A stretch of DNA of 64,000 nt from Desulfofundulus kuznetsovii DSM 6115 (GCF_000214705.1 NC_015573.1:384501-448500), one strand, 5' to 3'. Positions 53,133 to 62,365 are shown, counted from the first letter of the stretch. Notes: a model not told the origin generated them from the sequence alone. Translations and numbers: made by a program.

Positions 53133-54461
53133 TTGGTTAGTAAGCGGTTTGTACGCAGTGTCGATCATATCCTCCTCCTGGCAGCCGGCATGGTGGTTCT
53201 CTTTAGTCTGGTGGCCATCGGCAGCGCCACCCTGGAATTTACCGACGAATCATTCAGCCGGTTGAAGAATCTTTTTTTTGCCGTAAAACTCCTGCACCTC
53301 GACTATACCTATGTCACGAGGCAACTGGCCTGGATTTTTGCCGGAATACTGGTTATGGCGGCCATCATGTATATACCCTACGAAGATCTTTGTAAACACG
53401 CCCGGGGGCTTTATATACTCAACTTGATCATGCTCATTGCGGTGATCTTTTTGGGACGGGAGGCCCTGGGGGCCCAGCGCTGGATTTCTATCGGTCCCTT
53501 GAGCTTTCAGCCTTCCGAGTTTTCCAAGCTGATCATGATCATCACCTTTGCCAGTTTTCTGTCCGCCCGGGAAGGCCGCTTAAACCGCCTGCGGGATCTC
53601 CTGCCCTGTTTCGTGTACGTGGGGATACCCACTCTTTTGATTTTGAAGCAGCCGGATCTGGGTACTTCCCTGGTGTTTGTGGCCATCATGTTCGGTATGC
53701 TCTTCCTGGCCGGAGCCAGGCCGGGTTTGCTCCTGGCCCTGATCGGCGCCGGCCTGGTCCTGACGGTTGGCCTGTTTGTCCTGCATATGTACCTGCATAA
53801 TGCCGACGTTGACCTGGAAAAACAGCTGCTGGACCTGGAACAGCAAAAAAAGGCGGCCGTTTCCGAAACGGCCAGGCAGGAGCTCCAAAGAAAATATCAA
53901 CAGGTGGAGAGGGATTACCGGGAAGCCCACCGCCGGCATGAGTCCTTTCACCGGCACACCCTCAAAGAATACCAGGTGACGCGGCTGACCGTTTTTTTAG
54001 ATCCCCAGAGCGATTTGCTGGGGGCGGGCTACCATGTGTGGCAATCGCTCATTGCCATTGGCTCCGGGGGGTTCCTGGGCAAGGGGTTGCTGGGCGGCAC
54101 CCAGAGTCACCTCACCTTTCTGCCCATCCGCCATACCGACTTTATTTTCTCGGTTGTAGGCGAGGAATTCGGGTTCCTGGGAGCGGTGGTGCTCCTGAGC
54201 CTGTACCTGGTCCTTTTATACCGGGGGTTGAAGATTGCTTCCCAGGCCAGGGACCTGCAGGGGACGCTGCTGGCCGGGGGAGTGGTTTGTATGTTTGCTT
54301 TTCATATTTTTGTCAATATTGGCATGACGGTCGGGATTATGCCGGTGACGGGTATCCCGCTGCCCCTTTTCAGTTACGGCGGCAGCAACATGATCATGAA
54401 CCTGGCGGCGCTTGGGATTTTGCTGAACGTCTACATGAGGCGCAAGAAAATCCTGTTTTAG
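53133..54461 (+). CDS. rodA: SEDS peptidoglycan glycosyltransferase RodA
   Basis: 442 residues (family usually ~370-400), TTG start. Ten membrane segments with the SEDS signatures GAQRWISIGPLSFQPSEFSK, LKQPDLGTSLVF, and GAGYHVWQSLIAIGSGGFLGKGL, FGFLGAVVLLSLY and GIPLPLFSYGGSNM. An extra ~60-residue charged helical segment (nt ~53796-53979, residues ~222-282: DLEKQLLDLEQQKKAAV, then ARQELQRKYQQVERDYREAH) sits in the large extracytoplasmic loop just before LKEYQVTRLTVFLDP. Polymerises glycan with PBP2, which has a comparable insertion. Confidence 0.94.
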   Translation: MVSKRFVRSVDHILLLAAGMVVLFSLVAIGSATLEFTDESFSRLKNLFFAVKLLHLDYTYVTRQLAWIFAGILVMAAIMYIPYEDLCKHARGLYILNLIMLIAVIFLGREALGAQRWISIGPLSFQPSEFSKLIMIITFASFLSAREGRLNRLRDLLPCFVYVGIPTLLILKQPDLGTSLVFVAIMFGMLFLAGARPGLLLALIGAGLVLTVGLFVLHMYLHNADVDLEKQLLDLEQQKKAAVSETARQELQRKYQQVERDYREAHRRHESFHRHTLKEYQVTRLTVFLDPQSDLLGAGYHVWQSLIAIGSGGFLGKGLLGGTQSHLTFLPIRHTDFIFSVVGEEFGFLGAVVLLSLYLVLLYRGLKIASQARDLQGTLLAGGVVCMFAFHIFVNIGMTVGIMPVTGIPLPLFSYGGSNMIMNLAALGILLNVYMRRKKILF

Positions 54462-54611
54462 GATGCTGTCCCGATCGCCGTCCTGATACGCGGTAAATTT
54501 TGTGCGTCACCGCCGGGCGGACCAGAAGAATGTCGCGGCATAATTAAGACCGGGGCTTGTCATATTTGTCCCCCCTGTCCAATATATTTTTTCCAGCAGG
54601 GGGGATGAATC

Positions 54612-55349
54612 TTGCTTTGGAACAGGCGTAAAAGAAAATACCCTACCTCTGAATATCCACGTACCGAAGACTGGCCATACCGGTACTCCCCTTCCAGGGG
54701 GGGCCGGGGTAACAGCTGGTTCTGGCGGGGTATGGTGGCGATGATTATCTTTGCCATTCTGCTCCTGGCCCGGGAACTTCCCTATCCGGGAGGGGAACAG
54801 GTGCGGGAAGGCCTGCGCTACCTTTTGACCACCGAGTGGAACTATCAGCCCGTAGTACAAAAGGTGGTGCAACTGGCCCTGCAAATGGTTAACGTGGATC
54901 AGCCCTTCCCCGAAGATATACCCCCGGGCACCCGCCAGACCCTGGGTCCTGCCGGTGAAGATGGACGTTTCCAGATCCCCGTGTCGGGCAAGGTGGTACG
55001 GGGTTTCGGGTGGCTGCGGGATCCCCTGGACGATCTGGAACGTTTCCATGCAGGTATTGATATTGCAGCGCCAGTGGGTACGCCCGTGAAAGCGGCCCGG
55101 GAGGGCCGGGTGGCCAGGGTGGGAGAGGATCCTTCCCTGGGCCGGTTTGTGCTCCTGGATCACGGGGAGGGGGATTATACTTTATACGCCGGGTTGACCG
55201 GAATCGCCGTGACCTCCGGGCAGCAGGTGGCCGCGGGGCAAAAACTGGCTGAAGTGGGGGATAAGGGGGATGTGGCCGGCGGCGGTTTGCATTTTGAAGT
55301 GCGGGAAAAGGGAAGGTTGATCGATCCCCTGATGAAGTTGCAGTTTTGA
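54612..55349 (+). CDS. spoIVFA: SpoIVFA-like protein with degenerate LytM (M23) domain
   Basis: 245 residues, TTG start after GGGGGGATG. Basic, tyrosine-rich N-terminal tail, one membrane helix (~residues 43-60), and a C-terminal LytM fold. Of the zinc ligands only HAGID of the first motif is kept; the second-motif YAH is YAG (TLYAGLTG) and the terminal HLHFE is GLHFE, so peptidase activity is unlikely. In Bacillus SpoIVFA holds and inhibits the SpoIVFB protease in the mother-cell membrane around the forespore; the next gene is the SpoIVFB-type protease, 10 bp away. Confidence 0.85.
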   Translation: MLWNRRKRKYPTSEYPRTEDWPYRYSPSRGGRGNSWFWRGMVAMIIFAILLLARELPYPGGEQVREGLRYLLTTEWNYQPVVQKVVQLALQMVNVDQPFPEDIPPGTRQTLGPAGEDGRFQIPVSGKVVRGFGWLRDPLDDLERFHAGIDIAAPVGTPVKAAREGRVARVGEDPSLGRFVLLDHGEGDYTLYAGLTGIAVTSGQQVAAGQKLAEVGDKGDVAGGGLHFEVREKGRLIDPLMKLQF

Positions 55350-55359
55350 GGTGGTTTCC

Positions 55360-56241
55360 ATGCGCCTGGGGCGAATCATGGGGGTGGATTTATACCTGAA
55401 TACCTTTTTCCTGGCCCTTTTGGGCCTCTTCTTTGTGGCCGGCATCCTGGGCAAGGGGCTGGTGGCTTTTGCCGTAGTGCTACTTCATGAGCTTGCCCAT
55501 GTGGCCTGCGCCCGGTATCTGGGCGTGCTGGTAACCGAAGTGGAACTGCTGCCCTTCGGCGGGGTCACCCGCATGGGCAGCGAACTGGTCCTGGATCCCG
55601 TCAAAGAAGTTTATGTGGCTGCGGCCGGACCGTTATGCAATGTGATTATGGTCCTTCTGGGCCTGGCCATGAAGAACTACGGTTTATGGCATGACGAACT
55701 GGGGCCTTTTTTTCTCCAGTGCAACTTGCTCATTGCCGCCTTCAATCTCCTGCCCGCCCTGCCCCTTGACGGCGGCCGGGTTTACCGCGCCAGCCTGGCC
55801 GGCCGGATGAGCATAAAGGAGGCCACCTACCGGGCGGCCACCCTGGGGCAGGTCTTTGCCGTGGCCGTGGTCCTGCTGGGATCCCTCGGGTTGTTCCTTG
55901 GTTTTACGGGTTTAGATATTTTGTTTACGGGGCTGTTTTTGTTTTTTGCCGCCACCCGGGAGCGGGGCATGGCCCCCTACCTGTTCATGGGTCAACTGGC
56001 CGGTAAAAAAGGAGAAATCCTGAGGGTCGGGGTGCTTCCCGTGCAATCGCTGATTGCCCTGGAAGACGTCCCCCTGGGCAAGATTGTCAAACCCTTTTTA
56101 CCCCAGAAGTTTCACCTGGTGCTGGTTCTTGACCGTCAGTGGCAGTATAAAGGGTTTCTTACCGAAGCCCAGATTATCGATGGTTTGTTGAGCCACGGGG
56201 TGGACCTGCCCGTGGGCCGCCTGCCTTTGCACCCGCTTTAG
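55360..56241 (+). CDS. spoIVFB: Site-2 intramembrane metalloprotease SpoIVFB
   Basis: 293 residues from ATG 55360, after GAGGTGG. M50 family: zinc motif LLHELAHVACA (HExxH) in a membrane helix and the third ligand in ALPLDGGRVYRA, with about six membrane spans; the C-terminal ~75 residues form a CBS-like domain that senses ATP in the Bacillus enzyme. Expected to cleave pro-sigma K during sporulation. Operon with spoIVFA. Confidence 0.92.
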   Translation: MRLGRIMGVDLYLNTFFLALLGLFFVAGILGKGLVAFAVVLLHELAHVACARYLGVLVTEVELLPFGGVTRMGSELVLDPVKEVYVAAAGPLCNVIMVLLGLAMKNYGLWHDELGPFFLQCNLLIAAFNLLPALPLDGGRVYRASLAGRMSIKEATYRAATLGQVFAVAVVLLGSLGLFLGFTGLDILFTGLFLFFAATRERGMAPYLFMGQLAGKKGEILRVGVLPVQSLIALEDVPLGKIVKPFLPQKFHLVLVLDRQWQYKGFLTEAQIIDGLLSHGVDLPVGRLPLHPL

Positions 56242-56320
56242 TGTTTACAACTTTTGGTTAAACAGGTAAAATAATTTTAAGGTGTGCCTTCCCGGGCAAT
56301 AATACAAGTAGGAGGATTTT

Positions 56321-58180
56321 ATGTTCGAACTGGAACAGGTACTGCACCGGGTGCAAAAACCGGCCCGCTACGTGGGCGGGGAATGGAACGCCATATACAA
56401 GGACTGGGACAAAACTGCCGTAAAGGTGGCCTTTGCCTTTCCCGATGTATACGAGGTGGGCATGTCCCACCTTGGCTTGCAAATCCTTTATCATGTGGTG
56501 AACAGCCGGGAGGACGCGCTCATGGAGCGCACCTTCGCCCCCTGGGTGGATATGGAGCGGGAGATGCGCCGCCGGGGCATACCCCTCTTTACCCTGGAGT
56601 CCCACCGGCCCGTAAGGGATTTTGATATCCTGGCCTTTACCCTGCAATATGAAATGACTTTTACCAATATCTTAAATATGCTGAACCTTGCAGGTATTCC
56701 TTTGCGCAGCCACCAGCGGGGTCCGGAACATCCCCTGGTGATTGCCGGGGGGCCATGTGCCTTTAACCCTGAACCCCTGGCCGGTTTTATTGACCTGTTT
56801 GTAATCGGCGAGGGGGAAGAAGTTTTTCATGAACTGCTGGACCTGTACCTGGAGCTGGGCGGGCACCGGGCCGACCGCAGGCATTTTTTGCGCCGGGCGG
56901 CGGGAATTGCCGGTATTTATGTTCCTTCCCTGTACCGGGTGGAATATCATGCGGATGGAACAATTTCCGCCATTGAGCCCGCTGCCGACGGCGTGCCGCC
57001 AAAGGTGATCAAACGGGTCATCCGCAATTTCGACCGGGCTCCCTTTCCCGTGAAACCGCTGGTTCCTTACCTGGGTGTGGTTCATGACCGGGGTATGCTG
57101 GAGGTGCAGAGAGGGTGTACCCGGGGTTGTCGCTTTTGCCAGGCCGGGGTAATTTACCGGCCCGTACGGGAAAAAAGCCCGGCCACCCTGTTGCAACAGG
57201 CCAGTGAAATTGTCAAACATACGGGGTATGACGAGATCTCCCTGGTATCCCTGAGTACGGCCGACTACTCCCGGGTTCAGGAAGTGGTGCGCTCTTTGCT
57301 TGATCAATTGGGGGATATGGGGGTAAGCGTATCCCTGCCCTCGCTGCGGGTGGATGCCTTTTCCGTAGCCCTGGCCCGGGAAGTACAGCGGGTACGCCGG
57401 GCCAGCCTGACTTTTGCCCCCGAGGCCGGTACCCAGCGTCTGCGGAATGTGATCAATAAGGGCGTGACAGAAGAAGACCTCATGGAGGCGGTTTCGGCGG
57501 CTTTTGCCGCCGGTTGGCAGGCCATCAAGCTTTACTTCATGATCGGCTTGCCTGCGGAAACCGGAGAAGACCTCCGGGGCATCGCCGAACTGGCCCGGCG
57601 GGTGCTGGCCCGGGGAAGGGAACTGGGTGTGCCCGGGAACAGGTTAAAAGTAACGGTCAGCGCCTCCTCCTTTGTGCCCAAATCCCACACCCCGTTCCAG
57701 TGGGAGCCCCAGGTGGAAATGGAGGAACTGCGCCGCCGGCAAAAGACCCTGCGGGGATTGTTAAAGGAAAAAGGGCTGGTTTTCCACTGGCATGAGGTGG
57801 AAACCAGCTTCCTGGAGGCAGTTCTGGCCCGGGGAGACCGGCGCCTGGACCGGGTGCTGGAAGAGGCCTGGCGGTTGGGCTGCCGGTTTGACGGTTGGTC
57901 CGAGTGCTTTGACTTTGACAGGTGGCAGGAAGCATTTCGTATGGCCGGCCTGGATCCGGCCTGGTATGCTTACCGGCGTTATGCTTACGATGATCTTTTG
58001 CCCTGGGATCACATTGATGCCGGGGTGAGCAGGAAGTACCTGGTCCTGGAACACAAAAGGGCCATGGAGGGGAAGGCTACGCCCGACTGCCGTACCGGCA
58101 GGTGCCCGGGCTGCGGGCTCTGCCCCACCCTGGAAATCGAACCGGAAGTGCTGGACCGGGCAGAGGGTGTATCCGGATAA
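56321..58180 (+). CDS. B12-binding-domain radical SAM protein (TIGR03960 type)
   Basis: 619 residues. An N-terminal cobalamin-binding-like domain (AFPDVYEVGMSHLGLQILYHVVN), radical SAM core with GCTRGCRFCQAG (CxxxCxxC), and C-terminal metal-binding CRTGRCPGCGLC. Members are paired with the DUF2344 protein encoded next; the reaction is unknown, though a role in RNA or ribosome modification has been suggested by its position beside RNase G and L21. ATG after AGGAGG. Confidence 0.9.
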   Translation: MFELEQVLHRVQKPARYVGGEWNAIYKDWDKTAVKVAFAFPDVYEVGMSHLGLQILYHVVNSREDALMERTFAPWVDMEREMRRRGIPLFTLESHRPVRDFDILAFTLQYEMTFTNILNMLNLAGIPLRSHQRGPEHPLVIAGGPCAFNPEPLAGFIDLFVIGEGEEVFHELLDLYLELGGHRADRRHFLRRAAGIAGIYVPSLYRVEYHADGTISAIEPAADGVPPKVIKRVIRNFDRAPFPVKPLVPYLGVVHDRGMLEVQRGCTRGCRFCQAGVIYRPVREKSPATLLQQASEIVKHTGYDEISLVSLSTADYSRVQEVVRSLLDQLGDMGVSVSLPSLRVDAFSVALAREVQRVRRASLTFAPEAGTQRLRNVINKGVTEEDLMEAVSAAFAAGWQAIKLYFMIGLPAETGEDLRGIAELARRVLARGRELGVPGNRLKVTVSASSFVPKSHTPFQWEPQVEMEELRRRQKTLRGLLKEKGLVFHWHEVETSFLEAVLARGDRRLDRVLEEAWRLGCRFDGWSECFDFDRWQEAFRMAGLDPAWYAYRRYAYDDLLPWDHIDAGVSRKYLVLEHKRAMEGKATPDCRTGRCPGCGLCPTLEIEPEVLDRAEGVSG

Positions 58181-58215
58181 TATCTCATGTAAATATAATA
58201 CAGGAGGTACCCATT

Positions 58216-58902
58216 TTGCCCCGTTACCGGATTGAGTTTCGCAAAGAAGGCCCGGCCCGTTTCATCTCCCACCTGGACCTGGTGCGCACCCTTGAGCGGG
58301 CCATGCGCCGGGCCGGGCTGCCCCTGGCCTTCTCCCAGGGGTTCAACCCCCACCCCCGCTTCAGCCTGGGGGTGCCTTTACCAGTGGGAGTGAAGGGGGA
58401 AAAAGAGTATTTAGACCTGGAACTGGTGGCCGCGCTCCCGGTGGATGAAATGCTTAAGCGCATGAACGTTCAGCTTCCCCAGGGACTTAAGGTGACCCGG
58501 GTATGGCGCATTCCCGATGACGCGCCGGCACTGATGGCCACTCTTGAAAAAGCCACCTACCGGGTGGACGTATCCCTGGCACGGGAAATTACGCAGGAAG
58601 ACCTGCAAAGAAGCATTGACGGGCTGCTGGAGGCCCCGGAAATCATTATTAGCCGCCGGACCGGGGGAAACAAGGAAAAGGTCCTGGATATCCGCCCGGG
58701 CATTTATGCCCTGTCCGGCCGGCTGGAAGATGGCCGCGTCAGGCTGGAGATGTGCCTTGCCGTGGGCAACCGTGGAGCCGTGCGCCCGGAAGAAGTGGTC
58801 CAGGTGCTGGCCAGATTCGGGCTTCCGGTTAAGGACGAGCAGCTCGAGGTGACCCGGACGGGTCTATATCCGGCGGAACCGGAAATATCCTATGGAGGTT
58901 AA
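58216..58902 (+). CDS. DUF2344 protein (TIGR03936 type), partner of the radical SAM protein
   Basis: 228 residues from TTG 58216, 7 bases after AGGAGGT; the longer frame overlaps the previous gene. N-terminal block YRIEFRKEGPARFISHLDLVRTLERAMRRA and FSQGFNPHPR are family signatures. In many bacteria it is fused to or adjacent to the radical SAM partner. Function unknown. Confidence 0.9.
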   Translation: MPRYRIEFRKEGPARFISHLDLVRTLERAMRRAGLPLAFSQGFNPHPRFSLGVPLPVGVKGEKEYLDLELVAALPVDEMLKRMNVQLPQGLKVTRVWRIPDDAPALMATLEKATYRVDVSLAREITQEDLQRSIDGLLEAPEIIISRRTGGNKEKVLDIRPGIYALSGRLEDGRVRLEMCLAVGNRGAVRPEEVVQVLARFGLPVKDEQLEVTRTGLYPAEPEISYGG

Positions 58903-58923
58903 TTTTGAAAGAAGGTTTTAGTT

Positions 58924-60606
58924 TTGTTTAAGGAAATTGTCATTAATGCGGGAGAAGAGGAAACCCGGGTAGCGGTGCTGGAAGACCGGGTGCTGGTGGA
59001 AATGTATATTGAACGTTCATTCCAGCAGCGCCTGGTGGGTAATATTTTCCGCGGCCGGGTGGAAAATGTTCTGCCCGGTATGCAGGCGGCCTTTGTAGAC
59101 ATTGGTTTGGATAAGAACGCCTTTTTATATGTGGAGGACGCCCTGCCGCCCCGTGGAGGCAACGGTTTCCATCATCACGGACTGGGGACCAGCATTACCG
59201 ATATACTAAAAAAGGGCCAGGATGTGATTGTCCAGATTGTTAAGGAACCGATTGGCACCAAAGGGCCGCGGGTGACCACCCACGTTACCCTGCCCGGGCG
59301 TTATGTGGTTCTAATGCCCACCATGGATTACATCGGTATTTCCCGGCGCATTGAACAGGAGCGGGAAAGGGAAAGATTAAAAGAGCTGGCCGCCCGCTTC
59401 AAACCTGAAGGCATGGGGTTAATCGTGCGTACGGTGGCCGAAGGGGTTGGAGAGGAAGACATAGCCCAGGACGTGCATATGCTTACCCGGCTCTGGCACA
59501 AGATCCTCCACCGGGCCGGTCAGGGACCGGTGCCCAACCTGATCCACCGGGATCTGGAGCTGATCCAGCGTATCCTGCGGGACGTTTTTACCGAGGATGT
59601 GGACCGCCTGACGGTGGATTCCCGCTCCGAGTATGAAAAAATCATGGAACTTCTGGACGTCACTTCTCCGAAGCTGAAATACAAGGTGTTTTTAGAAGAA
59701 AGGGAGAATATCTTCCAGGACTACGGCATTGAACAGGAAATAGAACGGGCGCTTAAGCGTAAAGTCTGGCTCAAGTGCGGCGGTTACCTGGTTATCGATC
59801 AGGCCGAGGCCTTAACCGTGATAGATGTAAACACGGGCAAGTATGTAGGTAGCACCAATCTGGAGGACACGGTGCTGAAAACCAACCTGGATGCGGCAGT
59901 GGAAATAGCCCGCCAGCTGCGCCTGCGCAATATAGGCGGGATCATCATTATCGACTTCATCGACATGCAGCAGGAAGGCCACCGGCGGCAGGTTCTAAAA
60001 GTCCTGGAAGAAGAGATTAAAAAGGACAAGACCAGGACCAACATCCTGGGCATCACCCAGTTAGGGCTGGTGGAAATGACCCGCAAGAAGGTCCGCCCCA
60101 GCCTGTCCGAGGTGTTGCAGCGCCCCTGCCCTTACTGTGAGGGGCGGGGTAAGGTGCTCTCAGAGGAAACGGTGGGCATTCATTTCAAGAACCGCATCAT
60201 TGAACTGGCCCGGCGTACCAGCGCGGACACCATTCTGGTGGAGGCCCACCCCCTGGTGGCTGCCCGGCTAATTGGCAGCGGGGGTGTTAACCTGCGGGAA
60301 TTGGAGCAGAAAACGGGCAAAAACCTGTACATCCGCGGTTCCCAGGGGCAGCATATAGAATCGGTAAGCATCCGGCCGCTCTACAATAAAGAAGAAGTTA
60401 TTGCCCACACTTTGCCGGTCAAGCCCGGCCAGGTGCTGGAGGTGAAGGTGGAAGAACCCCATATCTCCAACACCAACGATGGGATTGCCCGCATTGACGG
60501 CTTTATCCTGGACATTGAAGGAGCCGGTTCCCTGGTGGGCGAAACGGTGCCTGTGGAGGTAAGCAAGGTCTACCGCACCTACGCCCGGGCCCGGCTGGTG
60601 AAGTAA
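58924..60606 (+). CDS. rng: Ribonuclease G/E family endoribonuclease
   Basis: 560 residues, TTG start 22 bp after the previous stop. S1 RNA-binding domain near the N-terminus (GNIFRGRVENVLPGMQAAFVDIG), catalytic DNase I-like subdomain with the two metal-binding Asp in VIDVNTGKYVG and IIIDFIDMQ, and the zinc-link CPYCEG. It lacks the long C-terminal scaffold of RNase E, so it is RNase G-like; processes rRNA and mRNA 5' monophosphate ends. The 260-bp repeat copy 3 begins 9 bp after the stop. Confidence 0.95.
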   Translation: MFKEIVINAGEEETRVAVLEDRVLVEMYIERSFQQRLVGNIFRGRVENVLPGMQAAFVDIGLDKNAFLYVEDALPPRGGNGFHHHGLGTSITDILKKGQDVIVQIVKEPIGTKGPRVTTHVTLPGRYVVLMPTMDYIGISRRIEQERERERLKELAARFKPEGMGLIVRTVAEGVGEEDIAQDVHMLTRLWHKILHRAGQGPVPNLIHRDLELIQRILRDVFTEDVDRLTVDSRSEYEKIMELLDVTSPKLKYKVFLEERENIFQDYGIEQEIERALKRKVWLKCGGYLVIDQAEALTVIDVNTGKYVGSTNLEDTVLKTNLDAAVEIARQLRLRNIGGIIIIDFIDMQQEGHRRQVLKVLEEEIKKDKTRTNILGITQLGLVEMTRKKVRPSLSEVLQRPCPYCEGRGKVLSEETVGIHFKNRIIELARRTSADTILVEAHPLVAARLIGSGGVNLRELEQKTGKNLYIRGSQGQHIESVSIRPLYNKEEVIAHTLPVKPGQVLEVKVEEPHISNTNDGIARIDGFILDIEGAGSLVGETVPVEVSKVYRTYARARLVK

Positions 60607-60615
60607 TTCCCGTGT

Positions 60616-60875
60616 CTGAAGTATCCCCAGTTTTTTAAAGCCCCTGTTTTGGCTCGGTAGCGAGCGACTTGAGCTGAGCGGCTAGCCAAACTTAGCGAGG
60701 CGAAAAGCGAAGGCAGGCCCGAGGGCATGGATGCCCGAGGCCGGCAACTGAGGCAGGATGCCGAATTTGCCGGGAAGCCTGCCGGAGCTTTGAGCCGAGC
60801 ACTAGTTTGGCCCGCGAGGCTCACTGGAGCGAGCGGGAGCCAAAACAGGGTAGTTGGAAAGTGGGGATAACTCAG
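60616..60875 (-). repeat. 260-bp MITE-like element, copy 3 (inverted)
   Basis: Same length as copies 1 and 2 but in the opposite orientation. The flanks share ATTCCCGT (60606-60613 and 60876-60883), with two extra bases between it and the left end, an imperfect target duplication. The rplU -35 box starts 13 bp after the right edge. It fills the gap between rng and the L21 operon. Confidence 0.88.
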
Positions 60876-60888
60876 ATTCCCGTTTTGC

Positions 60889-60916
60889 TTGACAAAACTA
60901 CCGGTTGTGTTAAAAT
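60889..60916 (+). promoter_or_regulatory. Promoter of the rplU-rpmA operon
   Basis: TTGACA, 16-bp spacer, TAAAAT. Lies just downstream of MITE copy 3. Confidence 0.75.
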
Positions 60917-60922
60917 GTTATA

Positions 60923-61020
60923 CCGTAGGCAGTTTTCGCGCTGCCGCAACCGCACGAAAGGGGTTTTATAAAAGGGTAAAGGTCCCTACCTGCTTTCGGC
61001 GAGACCTGAGAAAGGGGAGG
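60923..61020 (+). promoter_or_regulatory. Ribosomal L21 leader RNA element
   Basis: About 100-nt leader before rplU with hairpins GGCAG/CTGCC (~60927-60944) and GGTC/GACC around CTGCTTTCGGCGA (~60981-61006). Position, size and hairpin layout correspond to the L21 leader known from Firmicutes, presumed to mediate autogenous control. Identification by eye. Confidence 0.6.
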
Positions 61021-61028
61021 TTTTATCC

Positions 61029-61340
61029 TTGTACGCCATAATTGCCACAGGCGGCAAGCAGTACCGCGTGCGTGAAGGGGACACCCTTCTGGTAGAAAAA
61101 CTGGCGGTGGAGCCCGGTGAAGTGGTGGAAATCGACCAGGTGCTGGCCGTGGAAAAGGACGGGGAGCTCCGCGTGGGCAGCCCGGTGGTGGAGGGAGCAA
61201 AGGTAATTTTAAAAGCCGTGCGCCACGGCCGGGGTCCCAAGATTATCGTCTTTAAGTATAAGCCCAAGAAAAACTACCGCCGTAAAAAAGGACACAGGCA
61301 ACCTTTTACCGAGGTTATCGTTGAAAAAATCGAAGCCTGA
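61029..61340 (+). CDS. rplU: 50S ribosomal protein L21
   Basis: 103 residues, TTG start after GGGGAGG. Begins [18 protein letters not shown] and ends with the basic [17 protein letters not shown] tail typical of L21, which binds 23S rRNA together with L20. First gene of the operon with rpmA. Confidence 0.98.
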   Translation: MYAIIATGGKQYRVREGDTLLVEKLAVEPGEVVEIDQVLAVEKDGELRVGSPVVEGAKVILKAVRHGRGPKIIVFKYKPKKNYRRKKGHRQPFTEVIVEKIEA

Positions 61341-61383
61341 AGGAGCCGCGCTTTGGGCCGGTCCTTAACAGGAGGTGAATTTT

Positions 61384-61653
61384 ATGGCGCATAAAAAAGG
61401 TGTTGGCAGCTCGCGTAACGGCCGGGATTCCAATCCCAAGTTTCTCGGCGTAAAACGTCAGGACGGTCAGTTTGTCACCGCCGGAAGCATTCTGGTACGG
61501 CAGCGGGGAACCCGCATTCACCCGGGGCGTAACGTAGGTAAAGGCGGCGACGATACCCTGTTTGCCCTGGTAGACGGTGTGGTTTCCTTCCATCGCAAAG
61601 GGCGCAATAAAAAGCAGGTTAGCGTGATTCCGGTGGCGGCATTGCAAGCTTAG
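61384..61653 (+). CDS. rpmA: 50S ribosomal protein L27, short N-terminal form
   Basis: 89 residues; ATG after AGGAGGTG. The protein begins [16 protein letters not shown], i.e. directly with the mature L27 N-terminus that reaches the peptidyl-transferase centre. Most Firmicutes L27 proteins have a ~9-residue extension (ending in ...FFA) removed by the protease Prp, encoded between rplU and rpmA. Here the 43-bp rplU-rpmA gap has no such gene and the extension is absent, so the two losses agree. Confidence 0.97.
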   Translation: MAHKKGVGSSRNGRDSNPKFLGVKRQDGQFVTAGSILVRQRGTRIHPGRNVGKGGDDTLFALVDGVVSFHRKGRNKKQVSVIPVAALQA

Positions 61654-61666
61654 GAGAATTGATACG

Positions 61667-61696
61667 GGCCAGCTCTGAGGCTGGCCTTCATTTTTT
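61667..61696 (+). terminator. Terminator after rpmA
   Basis: Stem GGCCAGC / GCTGGCC, loop TCTGAG, then TTCATTTTTT. Confidence 0.85.
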
Positions 61697-61783
61697 CGCT
61701 AGACTTTTTTAAACCGGCAGGGATTCCCTTTTTCTGTATAGAAAAAGTTAACCTGTCGAGTATAATGCTGGAGGAAGGTTTTC

Positions 61784-62365
61784 ATGGAGCTACAGTCCCT
61801 GCTGGAATTTATTCGCCTGCAAAGGCACGATTTTCTCAACCATTTACAGGTAATCTCCGGGTTTATTCAAATGAATAAGGGGGAAAAGGCGCGGGAATAT
61901 CTCCTGGAAGTGGCCCGGGAACTGGAGCGCCTGGCGAAAATCATCCATTTGCAGGTGCCCGAGGCCACCGCGGTATTCCTGGCGGCCCTCGCCGAGGCCG
62001 CCAATTTACAGGTGGAAGTAGACTACGACATTCAATGCAATCTGGGCGATTGTTCCGTTCCCGGGGCACAGGTGGGTACAGCCCTGGAAACAGCTTTTTC
62101 CCTTGCTTTGTCCACCCTCTCATCGCCCGGGGTTGCCCACCCCCGCCTGGAGATCAGCCTGCAGGAGTCAAAAGGGTGTTACACATGCCGTCTGGTTTTT
62201 CCGGCGGTGGCCCCCTTAGAAGCGCTAAAAGAGAAAATATGCGCCATAGATAGGATTCTCGCCGGTCATGGTGGCCGGGCAGAAGTGGTTGCGGTTCAGC
62301 AGAACGGCGAAAGTTTCTATGAAATTTTACTTGTTTTTCCCGCCGGGAGTCGTGAACCGTTTTAA
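61784..62365 (+). CDS. spo0B: Spo0B-like sporulation phosphotransferase
   Basis: 193 residues. The N-terminal helical hairpin has the phospho-acceptor histidine in LQRHDFLNHLQVISGF; the remainder is a degenerate ATPase-like fold. Its position before obgE matches Bacillus spo0B-obg. In the phosphorelay Spo0B passes phosphate from Spo0F to Spo0A; in Clostridia, where Spo0F is often absent, the role of such proteins is less clear. ATG after GGAGGAAGG. Confidence 0.82.
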   Translation: MELQSLLEFIRLQRHDFLNHLQVISGFIQMNKGEKAREYLLEVARELERLAKIIHLQVPEATAVFLAALAEAANLQVEVDYDIQCNLGDCSVPGAQVGTALETAFSLALSTLSSPGVAHPRLEISLQESKGCYTCRLVFPAVAPLEALKEKICAIDRILAGHGGRAEVVAVQQNGESFYEILLVFPAGSREPF

